Part shown: positions 24,056-37,020 of the stretch, one piece after another | Numbering within the stretch: position 1 is the stretch's first letter | Layout of the letters: each line of letters starts with the position of its first letter | NCBI GenBank assembly: GCA_963573385.1 | Contig: CAUYLG010017973.1 | Location: 1 to 64,000 of the forward strand | DNA length: 64,000 bases | DNA from: Cacajao melanocephalus | Taxonomy: Eukaryota; Chordata; Mammalia; Primates; Pitheciidae | Direction: 5' to 3' | The notes under the pieces: model-generated | What the model was told of the DNA's origin: nothing | Database searches by the model: none | What the model saw: the letters and a program-made list of their open reading frames with translations, nothing else | Made by a program: the position numbers and the translations under genes

Positions 24056-25423
24056 TGTGCACTAAATAAGCCTAGGCTGGGTTGGTAGGAACAGACAAGA
24101 GCCCCACCCCCTACCCAGTTGGCCAGATGGGAGCCCAAATTCCTCGATGCAGCTGCAGCCTCCCTGGTGTGCGCTGGACGCTGGCATCCCTGTATTCTCA
24201 GGAGCCTGGGAAGCCCCTGTCTCCTGTGGGCTCGGAAGTGCTAGCTCCTGCTCCCAGGCCTCTTCCTGCTCCCAGTGTCCACTCCAGTGCAGAGCAAAGT
24301 TGTGGTCAACCCTGGGTGCTATCGTGACCCAGCTGGGTTTGCATGCACCTGGGGCGGCACTGACGCGCCAGCCCCCTGCTACCTTGGCCCCTTCTAGACT
24401 TTGGGTGCCAATGAGCATAGGAGGCAGCCCAAGGGGTGCTGAAGGCAGATCTGCGTAGGTCTGTAGGTGCTCTTTGATATGAACAGCCTGGGCAATGTGG
24501 ATGGCATGTTGATGGCAGAAGGCAGACAGGTTCCTGGGTGGATAGGGGTAGGTTCTCGGTGAAACCCACCTTCAAGCCAGGGATGGCCTGAAGCCCCCAG
24601 GGTGGGCTGCCAGTTCCAGGTGGAGAGTATGCCTGGAGTGAGAATTTATGGTGCTTTTTCCGGCCTGCCTATGGCCTCCCATGAACGAGTTCCCACTCAC
24701 TTCCCCATTTTTGAGCCCGTAAACACCCGCTGAACTCCATGAGCGGCCTGCAGAAAGGGGCTACCCACTTTGGGTCTTTGGAGAGCTGTTCTGTTGCTCG
24801 GTGATGCTCCTCTTTGCCTTGTTCATGCTCATTGTCCATGTGCCCCATTCTTCCTGGATGTGGGACAAGAACTCAGGATCCGCCAAATGGTGGGACTGAA
24901 AGAGCTGTAATACAGAGTTGAAACACGGCTCCCTACATGCCACGTTTCAGTTGACGATAAGGAGGGAAGAGCTGTGGCCCTTCAGCAAGCACAGACCTAG
25001 GGGCTCTCAGACCTGTGTCGCTCTCTTTAGGGCTCTGTGGTTCCTGGTGTCTCCAAGCTTCCAGGCACCACAGCATTCCCTGATGCCCACAGTGGAAGCC
25101 ACTTGCAGTACGCCCTGTCCAGCTGCAGCCCCACTTGGAGCCGGTGCCTGTACCGGCACTTGGAGCTGCCTGCCCCACCGCAGCCAGCACACCTGGCCGT
25201 GGGTGATGGCTGAACCCCTCGCTGGCTCACACACCACTTACCACTCCAGGCCTGGCTCACCCTTGGCAGATGTGGGATCTGGGCCGGTAGTGCCAGCCGA
25301 GCACAGCCTGCTGGGCCAAGTGGATGGAATGAGCCCAGCGAGCCTGAGCAAAATTGACGCAAAGGTGCCACCAGCCACAGAGGTTTCTGACTGGAAAAGT
25401 GACACCTTAAGGATCCTGTGACA
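24056..25423 (+). mobile_element. Solo LTR of a class I endogenous retrovirus (MER52-like)
   Basis: A GC-rich island with abrupt edges in AT-rich DNA, opening TG and ending CA, flanked by tttgca/cttgca. 'ctcctctttgcc', 'cattcttcctgga', 'gggacaagaactcagga' and 'gaaagagctgtaatac' at about 24808-24917 are typical of ERV1 LTR R-U5 sequence in plus orientation. The expected AATAAA before 'gctcctcttt' has become 'ggtgatgctcc'. No internal viral genes are attached, so it is a solo LTR. The subfamily name is a guess; class I is firmer. Confidence 0.7.
24918..25421 (+). other. 167-codon open frame inside the LTR, not called a gene
   Basis: The frame lies wholly within the U5 side of the LTR and shows no retroviral or cellular domain. 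Its openness follows from high GC and few stop-like words. Overlapping open frames on the minus strand support a compositional cause. Confidence 0.6.
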
Positions 25424-25534
25424 CTTGCATTATAAGGCATTAAGAGGGTTAAATCAAACAATGCTTATAAAAATTCTCAAGAAATGTACACACATTCACA
25501 TTACGTGGAGGTTATAACACATTACGTTCTGATT

Positions 25535-25589
25535 AGGATTATGTCTGATTTGCATCCTATGTTCGAACATAGGACACAAATGAAATCCT
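25535..25589. repeat. 55-bp quasi-palindrome with a 20-bp perfect core
   Basis: The core at 25555-25574 is a perfect palindrome centred on ttcgaa (half: tcctatgttc). Beyond it the arms re-match out to aggatt (25535) and aatcct (25589), with one five-base bulge in the left arm and a few mismatches. It could extrude a cruciform or bind a dimeric factor. Confidence 0.9.
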
Positions 25590-25599
25590 CAGCAAGAAT

Positions 25600-25875
25600 T
25601 AATTAGCAGCAAACTATTAATTTGTGCTCCATCATGCTTCTTTGGATAAAGATAATTGTTTATTTACAGATAGGATGTTCTCCCCTTATTACAATTACCT
25701 ATTAGTAAAGTTAGTAAATTTACTCATAGCATTAGTAAATTTTCATCTGATAATCTTTTCTCAATACTTTGAGAAGTTGCTTTGTTAGGTGCCGTAGATA
25801 ATCTTTTGTCAATACTTTGAGAAGTTGCTTTGTTAGGTGCCATAAGGCATTCACTGCCAAATTAGCACTGGTTCC
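25600..25875 (+). repeat. Inverted second copy of the unassigned 23-kb element
   Basis: Shows, in the opposite orientation to 23095-23290, the same order: 'tattaatttgtgctccat', 'cttctttgg', 'gataggatgttctcc', 'attacctattagta', 'actttgagaagttgctttgt', 'aaggcatt'. Divergence is substantial, so the pair is old. The LTR lies between the copies. Confidence 0.6.
25749..25844 (+). repeat. Tandem duplication of a 48-bp unit
   Basis: Two adjacent 48-base units (25749-25796 and 25797-25844) differ at two positions. The inverted relative at 23.1 kb has a single unit, so this duplication is specific to this copy. Confidence 0.97.
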
Positions 25876-26776
<901 letters not shown>

Positions 26777-28129
26777 CAAAAGTCTTTTGATCTTTACTTA
26801 GTAACTTCTACCTATTCCAAATTTTATATCATTAAAAACCACAACCTATATACTATTTTAATGTTTACTGTGTTCACTTAATATTATGTAATAAATATCT
26901 TTGCATATTTTTCTCCTTTGTACTTAGAGTGATATTAGGTTATCACAAAAATTATGATCTTTTCCATAATGTCAAATATTTAGATGGTTTTATTTTTTCT
27001 TCTGTTATATAAGTGTCTCCTAAAAATATTTTGGAACCACTGCTCTAGACGATCTGTAAGATCTTTAACAACTCTTACATTCTGTGATTGGATTAGTTAT
27101 GTAATAGCCCACAAAATGCCCAAGCCACAGGCTTTCCTTTCTTTTTTCCTTTCCTAGTTCTCCTCCTCCCTCCCGCCTTTTCCATTTCCTTCCCTGCCTT
27201 TCATAAATATTTGAGAACTACTGCTCTGGGCCAGATGCCACTGTAGGCCCTGGCGGAACTGGGTCCCCTGTAGATCTGTTAGAAACAAATTGGAAGCTCC
27301 AGGCCATTGCCTTCAAAATGCTTTCCTATTCCAGAGAGGCTTTTAACCCAGTCCTCTTCTCTTCACCTGCTTCCACTATGACCAGCTTCTCACTTGAATT
27401 ACCCTTCACTTCTCTCAATCAGCATCATCCTCAGCATTTGCCCAGACTCTGACCTTTTCTCCACTGGGATCTTTTCTTGGTCTCTTGGTTCCAGACTCAC
27501 CCTCATCCCTACTTTGTGTTTTGTTTCCTTCCAATTTCTTGGCTTCTGGCTCTAGACAGGATATGGCTGTTCCTGCTTTCAAAACTGTTATTCAGACTTA
27601 ATCTGTGTGTCAGTGACACCTTCTCTCCAGCTTTCTAGCTTTACTGAAAGGCATGGTACCTTAATCTGTGAGAGGACTGGGAAGCTTCAGTCCTCTAGCT
27701 GGTTCTTTAGTTTCTCTAACTTAATCCTTCAGAAGATGGCAAGTCTTTACTTTCTGATTCTGGCAACTTGGCCCACATTTTCATGTTGAATTACAATCAT
27801 GGTATGTAGTTTTATCTTTGACATTAAAATGTTTTGCTCATTCAATCATCATGCATTGACTTCCTCCTGTATTTCTGGCAGTATGTTGGGCACAGGGATA
27901 ATCATATAATTAATTTCAGAAATGTAATCAAGTTAATCCCCAAAGCTCTCTGTTAGTATGAATGAGAAATGAGTAAGTATGTAACTACTGTTATAGGTGT
28001 TTAGATGTCATAATCAAGGTCAGGGACAACATTCTGTGATAATGCAGAATATGGGATTGTGAGGGACATGCTGAGTTGGTGGCTCTTCATAACCAGTATT
28101 AATCATAGTATGATTTTTTTTTTATGAGC
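26777..28129. other. Unassigned sequence with a pyrimidine tract
   Basis: A CT-rich tract lies at about 27132-27206. 'ttggaaccactgctctag' (27032-27049) and 'tgagaactactgctctg' (27212-27228) resemble MER5-type ends, but no full element can be traced. No gene recognised. Confidence 0.4.
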
Positions 28130-28232
28130 CAGGACTGCAACCAGTGTTCTCTTTTTATTTTTCTTGGTATTCTCAGCAAAGGGCCTGGCATGTAGTAGGT
28201 GGTTATTAAATACTTGGTAACTAAATGAGTGA
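28130..28232 (+). mobile_element. L2 or MIR 3' end
   Basis: 'aaagggcctggcatgtagta' followed by 'ggtggttattaaatacttgg' matches the shared L2/MIR terminal block (cctggcacatagtaggtgctc, aataaat). Confidence 0.6.
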
Positions 28233-29204
28233 TGTTTTTTCTTATGAGAGAAAATAAATGTTTTTAGAAGAGTCAGCTTTATTCCATGGTTTCAGGGAAT
28301 GAATTGTGATGAAAAGTGAAGATTGCTTTTGCTTGAAAGAGGCTGACATATTTCCCAGGCCCGGGATCACTTTCTGTGGTGTATGATTTAAGGGTGAGCG
28401 AGCATGCCAGAGCGCTCCACTTGAGCTGAGTGATGGGGAATGAGTTGTGGAGCTGTGGTCTTAGATGGTATTTTGTGAAAAATAGTGGGAGATTTATGGC
28501 TATTAAACAACTTTGTAGCTGCCCCCTTCTTCTTTCGAAGTCTGCCAAATCTCTCCTCCTCTGGTCTGTATCATGTTCTTTCAGTGCATCCGTGACATTC
28601 AGAAATATCCACCAGACTACAGTATTTCATTGAATGCACCCATTGGAAAGGGGCTTGAATTTTACACATTTATCGGTTTCTGTAATCACCAAGTGAACTT
28701 GCTTTGCAAGTCTGTTGCAGAATACACTGTGCGTGTGTTGATTCTTTTCCAAGGAGGTTGCCAAAGTTCCACCTTCCTTCCTTCCATTATGGAAATTGCA
28801 AAGTGCAGTATATTAGTGGCTATTACCTTTATTGATGTGGGTTTTTAAAATTATTAGTAGCTCTTTGATTGTGAGCAGGAGAAGAATCAAGTAACCTTCA
28901 GAATGCTTTGATGTATCTTCAGCAGAAGGACTTGTAAGGCCAGAATGAGTATTTCAAGACACAGGGGAAAGGGGATACATGTTTACCATCATCTGCTTTT
29001 TTCTATTCTAGCACTCACTCTCAGTAGCTCTAGAAGAAACAGAAATGGGATAGTTCATTACAAAAAGCCAATCAGAGGTGGCATTAATCCATGTTGTACA
29101 AGTACTAGAGAATTGTTAGAGGAAATTTTCTCTCATGGGTTCATGTCAACATAGGACTGCATGGATTAGAAAAGAAATAGGGCCTCTTGCTGTTTTAAAA
29201 AAAA
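28233..29204. other. Unassigned non-coding sequence
   Basis: No recognised repeat. A 91-codon plus frame at 28573-28848 has no known domain and no exon context; not called. Confidence 0.4.
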
Positions 29205-30150
29205 ATTTCAAGCTTAGGTCTGAGAAGTTTCAAAAATATAGAAAAGTTTAAAAAGTAATGAACACATGCAAAGATCATCCAGAATTTGTGGTTGCTAATA
29301 TTTTGATGTTTGTTTTAAGTCCTCTTTAAATGAAAGAAAGAACATATATAAAGCTGAAGTTATCTTCTCCCCATATCCCACCAGCCCCAGACCTACTACA
29401 CTGCCCTTTGGCTGAAGCAACTGTTTTAATGAATTTAGTGTATATATTTTTTATAATCTTTAGACATTTCTATATATACATGAGATCAATAAACTTTATA
29501 TTTCCATAAATATTATGTTTATCATTTTGCAACTTGGCTTTTCACTCTGTATTACATTTTTAGACCTTTTCAAAGTAGGATATAGAAATCAGATTTGTTT
29601 CTCTTAAATACTGAATATTATTCTATCTTATTGATATACAACATTTTCCTCATCGATAGACATTTGAGTTCATTCCAATTTCTTCTGTTATAAATAATGC
29701 TGCAATAAACAGTTTTATGTCTCAGCTTGCAGACCTGTGTGAGATTTTCCATAGAGTTACATATTTTAAGTGAAATTGCTGCACCAATTTTCAATTTTAT
29801 TAGATACTGCTAAATGATGATTCAAAGTAGTTGAACCAATGTACATTCCCATTAGCAAGGAATGAGATGATAACATCTTTTTCCTTTGTTCTCACTAGGA
29901 CTTGCTATTGTGAGACTTAAAATTTGCCAGTATGATGAGTGGAAAAATCGTATCTTGTTTTAATTTGTATTGCCCTTCGTCCTAGTAAATTTCAGCAACT
30001 TGTCTTATGTTTATTGACTGTTCAGGTTTTCTCATCTTTGAATTTCCAGACATTTCCTTTGTTTTTCTATTATATTTTCTATTGATTTAAAGACATTCTT
30101 TTTTATTTTGGATACTAATTATTTATTGTAGATGTGCAAGTATTTCCTAA
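29205..30150 (-). mobile_element. Old L1 (L1M) 3' region
   Basis: The plus strand reads the reverse complement of the L1 3' segment: 'ataaataatgctgcaataaa', 'agtgaaattgctgcacca', 'ccaatgtacattcccatta', 'ttaatttgtattgccctt' and 'cttatgtttattgactgttc'. The frame is destroyed by stops and indels. Confidence 0.8.
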
Positions 30151-30219
30151 CAGGAGAATTTAAAAATTAAAATGCAAAACTCTAATTCCTTGCCATAGGC
30201 ATTTAGAAAATGTAGCAAT

Positions 30220-30508
30220 GGCCAGGTGCAGTGGCTCATGCTTGTAATCTCAATACTTTTGGAGGCTGAGGCAGGTGGATCACCTGAGACCAGGAGTTCG
30301 AGACCAGCCTTGGCAACATGGTAAAACCCCATTTCTACTAAAAATGCAAAAATTAGCTGGACGTGGTGGCACGTGCCTGTAATCCCAGCTACTCGGGAGG
30401 CTGAGGCATGAAAATTGCCTGAATCGGGAGGCAGAGGTTGCAGTGAGTTGAGATCGTGCCTCTGCAGTCCAGCCTGGGCACAGAGTAAGATTTTGTCTCA
30501 ACAACAAA
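30220..30508 (+). mobile_element. Alu SINE, dimeric
   Basis: Starts 'ggccaggtgcagtggctcat', continues 'gaggcaggtggatcacctga', 'tactaaaaatgcaaaaatta', 'cccagctactcgggaggctg', and ends 'tccagcctgggcacagag' with a very short A-rich tail. Inserted at the edge of the L1M relic. Confidence 0.97.
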
Positions 30509-32640
30509 TTTGCCAAGGATTCAAAATTGGAGAGTCTTTATAGTCCTGAAGATTCAGATTTACTCAAATTTGCTTATTCTCATTTTAGGCATATCTTTTA
30601 ATCCAGGTAAAAGAAAACATTATTTAAATTTCCCATTACTGCATACTCAATATACGATAGGTATACCGCCTCAGTTTCAAGGTGGGTTCTTTATTCTTTG
30701 GCAGATAGAGTACAAATTTAAGACATTTTCTTGTCCACTTATTTCATATGATAATTGTGTCTTTCTGAACCATGCTTCTAATCCTAAGGTTCAGAGAACC
30801 GGTGTGAACATCACTGTTGACAGGATCCCATGGACTTCATTTTGAGAAAAGCCATGTCAAAGAGCTGGTAGTTGGAACCCTGATTTGTAGTTGTTTTCCT
30901 AGACATCCAGCCATAGAAGTCCCATCAACAGGCATAGTTTGCAAAATCATTCTTTCTTGGATTATTTTTCATGATGTGAGTTTATCAATGGACACTGAGC
31001 AGGAAAGTAATTAAGTGCTGGTCATAGAATGATGACTGCAAAACAACAGAAGCCACACCATTTTTGCTCTACCTGCAATACAAAACACAACCAAATATCT
31101 CTTTTACGCTTGACTACAAGATTCTAATGTGAAGCACAGTCGGAGGTGTTTCCTAAAAGGTAAGATTTGTTCCAGTAATCGTAGGAAAAAGCTGTTATCA
31201 AATTGTCAACAGCCCAAATTGAGATTAAAAGTTCTAAGAAATATCACAACACAACAAACTAAAACGCATATTGATTTTTTTTTTTTTTTTGCAATGAGAT
31301 GGAGCAGACATATTGACAACTATGGTCTCCTATGGAGGAAGTATGGTGGATCTAGGGACGATGACCCCTGGACCCTCACCCCATATGTCCTGCCTCAAGC
31401 ATTAAATAGATGCCATATTTAGGACTGTCATCATGTTTCGTTCATTATATAGAAATTACAGAAGACCTTGAATACCCAATAGAGAGACACTTGGTGACTG
31501 TAGTATTTGATTTTTTAAATCTAATTTTGGACTCCACATTCTTGCAATGTGCTAAAAGGTAGAAAATTCTTACCTACTTCAAAACATGTTTTTCTTGGTG
31601 GCCAAACTTTTACTTTTCTGGACCCAATTGCCTTGGATCCAAATTTAAACACCATATATTTGCCTTGGAGCTGGAGTGAAGCAATGCTACCTGAAAACTA
31701 TTTCTACCTAGGGACGGAGCTTCTGATTTTGCTCTAGTCACCGTCTTGCTGTAAGTCTCCACTGAAAGCCGCTTAGTCAAACGTCGCAAATGTCAGAAAT
31801 GAAATTTAAAGGGTTTTTCTAGCAAGTAGGTCTAATCTCCTACTTAGTTTTGATTCCTATAATATAGGTAATCTCTTTGGAGAAAAGGCCTGCTTTTAGG
31901 AGGGCAAATATATCCCATAGAATGTATTTCCTACTCCGGAAAGAAAAATATACCATTAATGAAATTTACTTTTTCATGAAGCTTGGAAAGATTGTAAGCT
32001 TCAGATTTTGATCCTAGCAGATGTTCTTGTTGGGATATTAAAAAAAAAAAAAGCTGCATTTGATTTAGGAATGTTAGTTAAGAGTTGCTTCTTGCTACTG
32101 GCAACCACACTGTGAATGTGGCGTACTGGCCATTGGTTCTGAGTGATAGCTGACCCCAAGCTGAAGTACTTTCTTCCGGCTTAACTCACAAGCATGTTGG
32201 GTTCTGAAGAGTGAGCTTTGGCAGCTTGTGCCATCTCAGACACTGTTCTATAGTTAAAGAGTGGTTTGCATACAGTGAAAAAGTATCATCTTAGGTATAT
32301 CTTATGTTATTTTCTCTTAGGCCTTGGAATGACAAATTTGTTGTTGACTGCTATATCCCAAATCCAAATTTCAGATGTATTTCTCATTGCTGCTGTTAAA
32401 CTGAGCCACAATCCCTGTTGCACAGTGCTAGACAGTTTATATCCTTTCCTATGCCGACTTCATTCTCCCCAGTCTTTCATGCCACTGGGCTCATGGAGGT
32501 CAGCCCCGGTTTTCCCCATTTATCCTGGGGGCAGAGCTTAGCCTCTTCACTAGTTAACATAGAAATCTGCCCATATCCAGCATTTACTTTGTGGGAATCA
32601 CTGAGTGAAGGCCTGATAGAAATCTAGGTCTCTGATTTTT
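30509..32640. other. Unassigned sequence
   Basis: No recognised dispersed repeat. Homopolymers: T at 31275-31290, A at 32040-32052. The stretch at 31740-31980 keeps CpGs in 'caaacgtcgcaaatgtc' and could be constrained. No exon supported. Confidence 0.4.
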
Positions 32641-34859
32641 CCTGTCTTCTGCCTCTCTTTTTCTTCCTCCTTCCCCTTTCATTTCAGCACACAAACAAAC
32701 TGCCCTCTTTCCTCAGAGCTATTCCACATGTACTGAGGCCCCTCAAAGCTTTGGATCTTACCCAACACTTACCAGAATATTATCTCAACAAAAACAACTC
32801 TTGCTTCCTAAGAAGTATCTTGGCGAATACTAATTTCTCCAAGCTCAGATGCCAAGGAGACAGGTCTGGTAAATGAGGGGTTTGGTATTTGGTGTTGCTT
32901 CATGTTGACTTTGCTTTTGTCACACAGGCTTCCAGTGAGGACCTTGCCAGCTCCCCTGAGCACCACTACACGCCCTTGCCTTCTGGTTCCAGGGAACTCA
33001 CCAGTCACCGAGGTTGGAACTCAGCTTTTTATTGCTCTCAGTGGGTGCAGGGAGGGACACTTGGCTGTGCAGAGCTCTGGCTCATTACTGCTGCCTCGGC
33101 ACTTTAGAAAGAACACAGCGCTTTTTAAGTCCTTGATGAGAAAACCATACCTGTCACACATAGTGATTTTAACCAGTATTAAACAGAATTTAGTGGTATT
33201 CTACCAGGGAGGCAAATAAATCTATGGTATAATATAATCTTATAATTTTTTTTTCTTTAAAGAGATTAAAGTACTTTGAAATTACCAAGGAGTTGTTAAC
33301 TTCAGTATTAGTGATGGGGAGAAATTGGGAAACTCGCTAGTATTTGTAAAAGTATCATTGTTTGAGAATATAACAATTGACATATGTAATTTCAAAATGA
33401 GTGAACTCTACATGATAACTAAAAGGAATTCCAATTTCCCTGGCAACATTGAGAGAATCCATGTGCAGTTTTTGCTGAATTCTCTTGTTCTCAAAACGTG
33501 AATTTGGTTTATTGAGTTTTTCCAAAGCCTTGAATGTCTGTTGCCATCTCTAGAGTCTTCAGCTTCAAAAGCAGACAGTACATTGACATGAAATATCACT
33601 TGAAAATGTCTTATCCCTAAGCTGGCTGTTTGAAATATTGTTTCCTCAAAAAGGAAATTCCACTTACACATGTAAAGGGGAAACTGAACAGGGACCATCC
33701 TCGCAGCACTGCAGGATGTGCAGGTGGAAGAACAGGCTGTGGAGATGCTCAGAAAGCAGTGTATCTGACCCTCCGAGTCACCATCTGGGCTCTGGGCAAA
33801 TGGGATACTTGTATTCGGCAGGAAAAGAACAAGAGAGTAGTGCAGGATTGCCGGTGTCTGTGGCTTGGACCTGTGTTACCTGTTTGGTGTCTGGGCATCA
33901 ACAGAACTTTTCTACATTTAAATGTGCCTTAGTTAATTTTGTGAAAAACCAATTTTGTTCAAAGTCAGGGAAATAAGCAGCTGCTAACCTGCTGTGTTTT
34001 AGGGGCATGAACAGATCTCTTTCACTGAATGTCCTTTTGAAGGTCTTGAGCATATTTCCCTTTGGAGACTGTTTTTGGGGAATTTCCCTAAAATAACACC
34101 ACATCTAGATGGAGCAACAAATTAACCCTTAAATTAGCATCCTATCCTCATGTGTTTATTTATTTGTATTTGAATAGGGGTTTCTTGTATTTGAATAAGG
34201 GTAATTTTACTTTATAGTCTGTTGAATAAGTTTCATAGAAACCGAAGTCTCAGAAACGTCACAGCCACTTGTAAAGTTTGGCCATGAAATTGAGGTTTCA
34301 CAATGGGAAGATACGATCAGATAAATGATAATCATTAGGAATAGGGCAAATATCATCTGTCATTTTTAACAGTCATATAAGGAACCTGACACTTGAAGAA
34401 AGGAAGTATAAAGCAATGTCGTTTTGAGGTATTTGGAATAACATTTGGAATATGGAAAAATGCCTAAAATAGTTAGAGTTCAAAGCGGTGCTATCGGATG
34501 ACATCAGGGCCTAACATCAATGAGATAAATGTAAAAACGTTATTTAAAGGGAGCCAACAACAGATGTCGCAGTTTTACTGAAGAAAATCCCTACATGTTT
34601 GACACATTGGTTGCCCAATCAGTGCTGACTTGGTTGTTGAGAAAAGCAAGTCCACATCGTAAAATGATGTTCTTTGGGCTGACGCCATAAGGAGACCAAT
34701 AAAGAGAGGACCAAAGAAGTTCATCAAAGCTGGATTATTGTTGGACTGATCTATGTAGGGGAAAGTGAGACTCGTATATTTCAGCTTGGCATAAACCAAT
34801 TTGGCTTGAACCAACCTGGCTTTCCCATTTGCCATTATTTTTTGGCACTAAAATGAAAC
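32641..34859. other. Unassigned sequence
   Basis: Repeat-poor. Contains a two-copy 21-base tandem (ttgtatttgaata at 34164 and 34185). No coding or RNA gene supported. Confidence 0.4.
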
Positions 34860-35250
34860 CACTTAAGACTATCTCATTTAAAAAAAAATCTTTAAGGTAA
34901 TTATTTCAAGTTTCTGATCATATAAATCATGAAACTATTTGTCATTTGTTAATACCTTCACGCAAACAACTTGCAAACATTTAGGCACAAGAGGGCCTTT
35001 CACGGTGTGAGGACAAATCAGCTCAAGTCTTTCCCGACGGAAATCCTCCATGATGTCTGAAACTTTTGTCTGTAAAATCCTCACTGGAAGTTCTATTTGC
35101 AAATAATTTTTTATTCATCCAGGTCCCAATCTCTTTTCCTTCCGCACCAACAACTACAAAAACTGGTGGGCAGTAGTTCATGTGCAAATTGCTATTTTTC
35201 TGGACATGCCATTTTCCCTTTATTTGTCCTTTTATGTAACTTCCAATGTC
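34860..35250. other. Candidate conserved non-coding block
   Basis: Repeat-free with CpGs in 'tttcccgacggaaatcc' (35030-35046) and 'ttccgcaccaac', octamer-like atttgcaaat at 35096-35105, and AT-rich cores. Candidate by texture. Confidence 0.3.
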
Positions 35251-35910
<660 letters not shown>

Positions 35911-35924
35911 CTCTTTGACATCAC

Positions 35925-36130
35925 TGACTATTCATTCTTCAGGTATCAGCTTTAATATCCTAACTCCAAAAGAAACTCCCCTGATCCCCCTACACTCTTA
36001 TATTAGGCCAGTGTTCCCTGTTCAGGGACTATCTTCCTAGATAGGCCATAAGCTGTTGTGAAGAGTGGATGAGATTACATATGTTCACCACTTTATCTGC
36101 AATGCTTGGCATAGGACCTCCTACCTAAAT
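35925..36130 (+). mobile_element. L2 LINE 3' end
   Basis: 'attcttcaggtatcagcttt', 'actcccctgatccccctac' and 'aatgcttggcataggacc' follow the L2 3' UTR order. Confidence 0.65.
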
Positions 36131-36879
36131 GAAGCTCCATATGTATTTTTCAGTAAAAGCTGAGTAATAGAAACCCAGGGGAAAGATGAGTATCTTATCT
36201 CTGCAAGTAACTTGATTGCAGGTGAGAAAGAAGACCCTGCTTCCCTTGGGGGTGGACACACTAAAGGGAAAGGTCTAGCTGTGTGGACCTCAGAACTCAA
36301 TTCTGTTGCTTTCATAAATGCAGACCATCAGGGATGGGTGTCATATGTGTTGATTCATTGCCAGAGAGCATTTAGTCACAAAGCCTAACTTCTAAATAGT
36401 TGATTACTTTAATGTTTCAAGCACTGGTGGTTTGATGGTAAGGAAGGGAATAGGATCAATTGAAGTAATTGATGAAATTATTTTACTAGAACAGAAACTC
36501 TCAAGGAAGGGGTCAGACTCTCAGTAAGATATGGATTGTGGTACACACATGGATTTAGAATGGTCCACCTGAATTCTCTCTGAGAACACTGCCCTGGGTT
36601 GGAGCATATCTTTGGAATGAGGAGGACATGGAATGTGTCAGTAATCTCAGTTGTTCTCTAGTGGCAATCTATATATTGTGTCCTTGGCGGTGTTCATGTT
36701 ATGAGAAACACTGAAATATTTGTCAGAGAAATGTCTCTTTAAATATGTTACAAGTATAGGACGTGCCCCAGCATGCCAGATATTGCCATTGTTCATCTGG
36801 TAGCTGTTAGAAGAAGAATTCACATCTGTAGAGGACATTGTGTCTTTTGGGGAAAACATTTCTATTTCGAATGTAAACT
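36131..36879. other. Unassigned sequence with a short copy of the 38.9-kb repeat
   Basis: At 36453-36498 'ggatcaattgaagtaattg' and the bases after it match 38974-39020 with few changes. The surrounding sequence does not match, so only about 46 bases are shared. Confidence 0.5.
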
Positions 36880-37020
36880 ATATCATCCTCAGGACAACCC
36901 TGTAAAGTGGGGAGGGCAAATATTATTCCCATTACACAGAAGGAGACATCAAGAATTGCTGGGGACAATGGAGCAACTCAACAACAGGCGAGGGAAACAA
37001 AATCAAAGCCCTGTGCCCTA
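36880..37020 (-). mobile_element. MIR SINE
   Basis: The plus strand shows 'tcctcaggacaaccctgtaa', 'tattattcccattacacaga' and 'aggagacatcaagaattgc', the reverse complement of the MIR middle part. Confidence 0.75.

Noticed and set aside
24918..25461. Overlapping 144- and 167-codon frames on both strands
   Set aside because: Both lie inside a GC-rich LTR; openness on both strands is compositional and no domain is visible.
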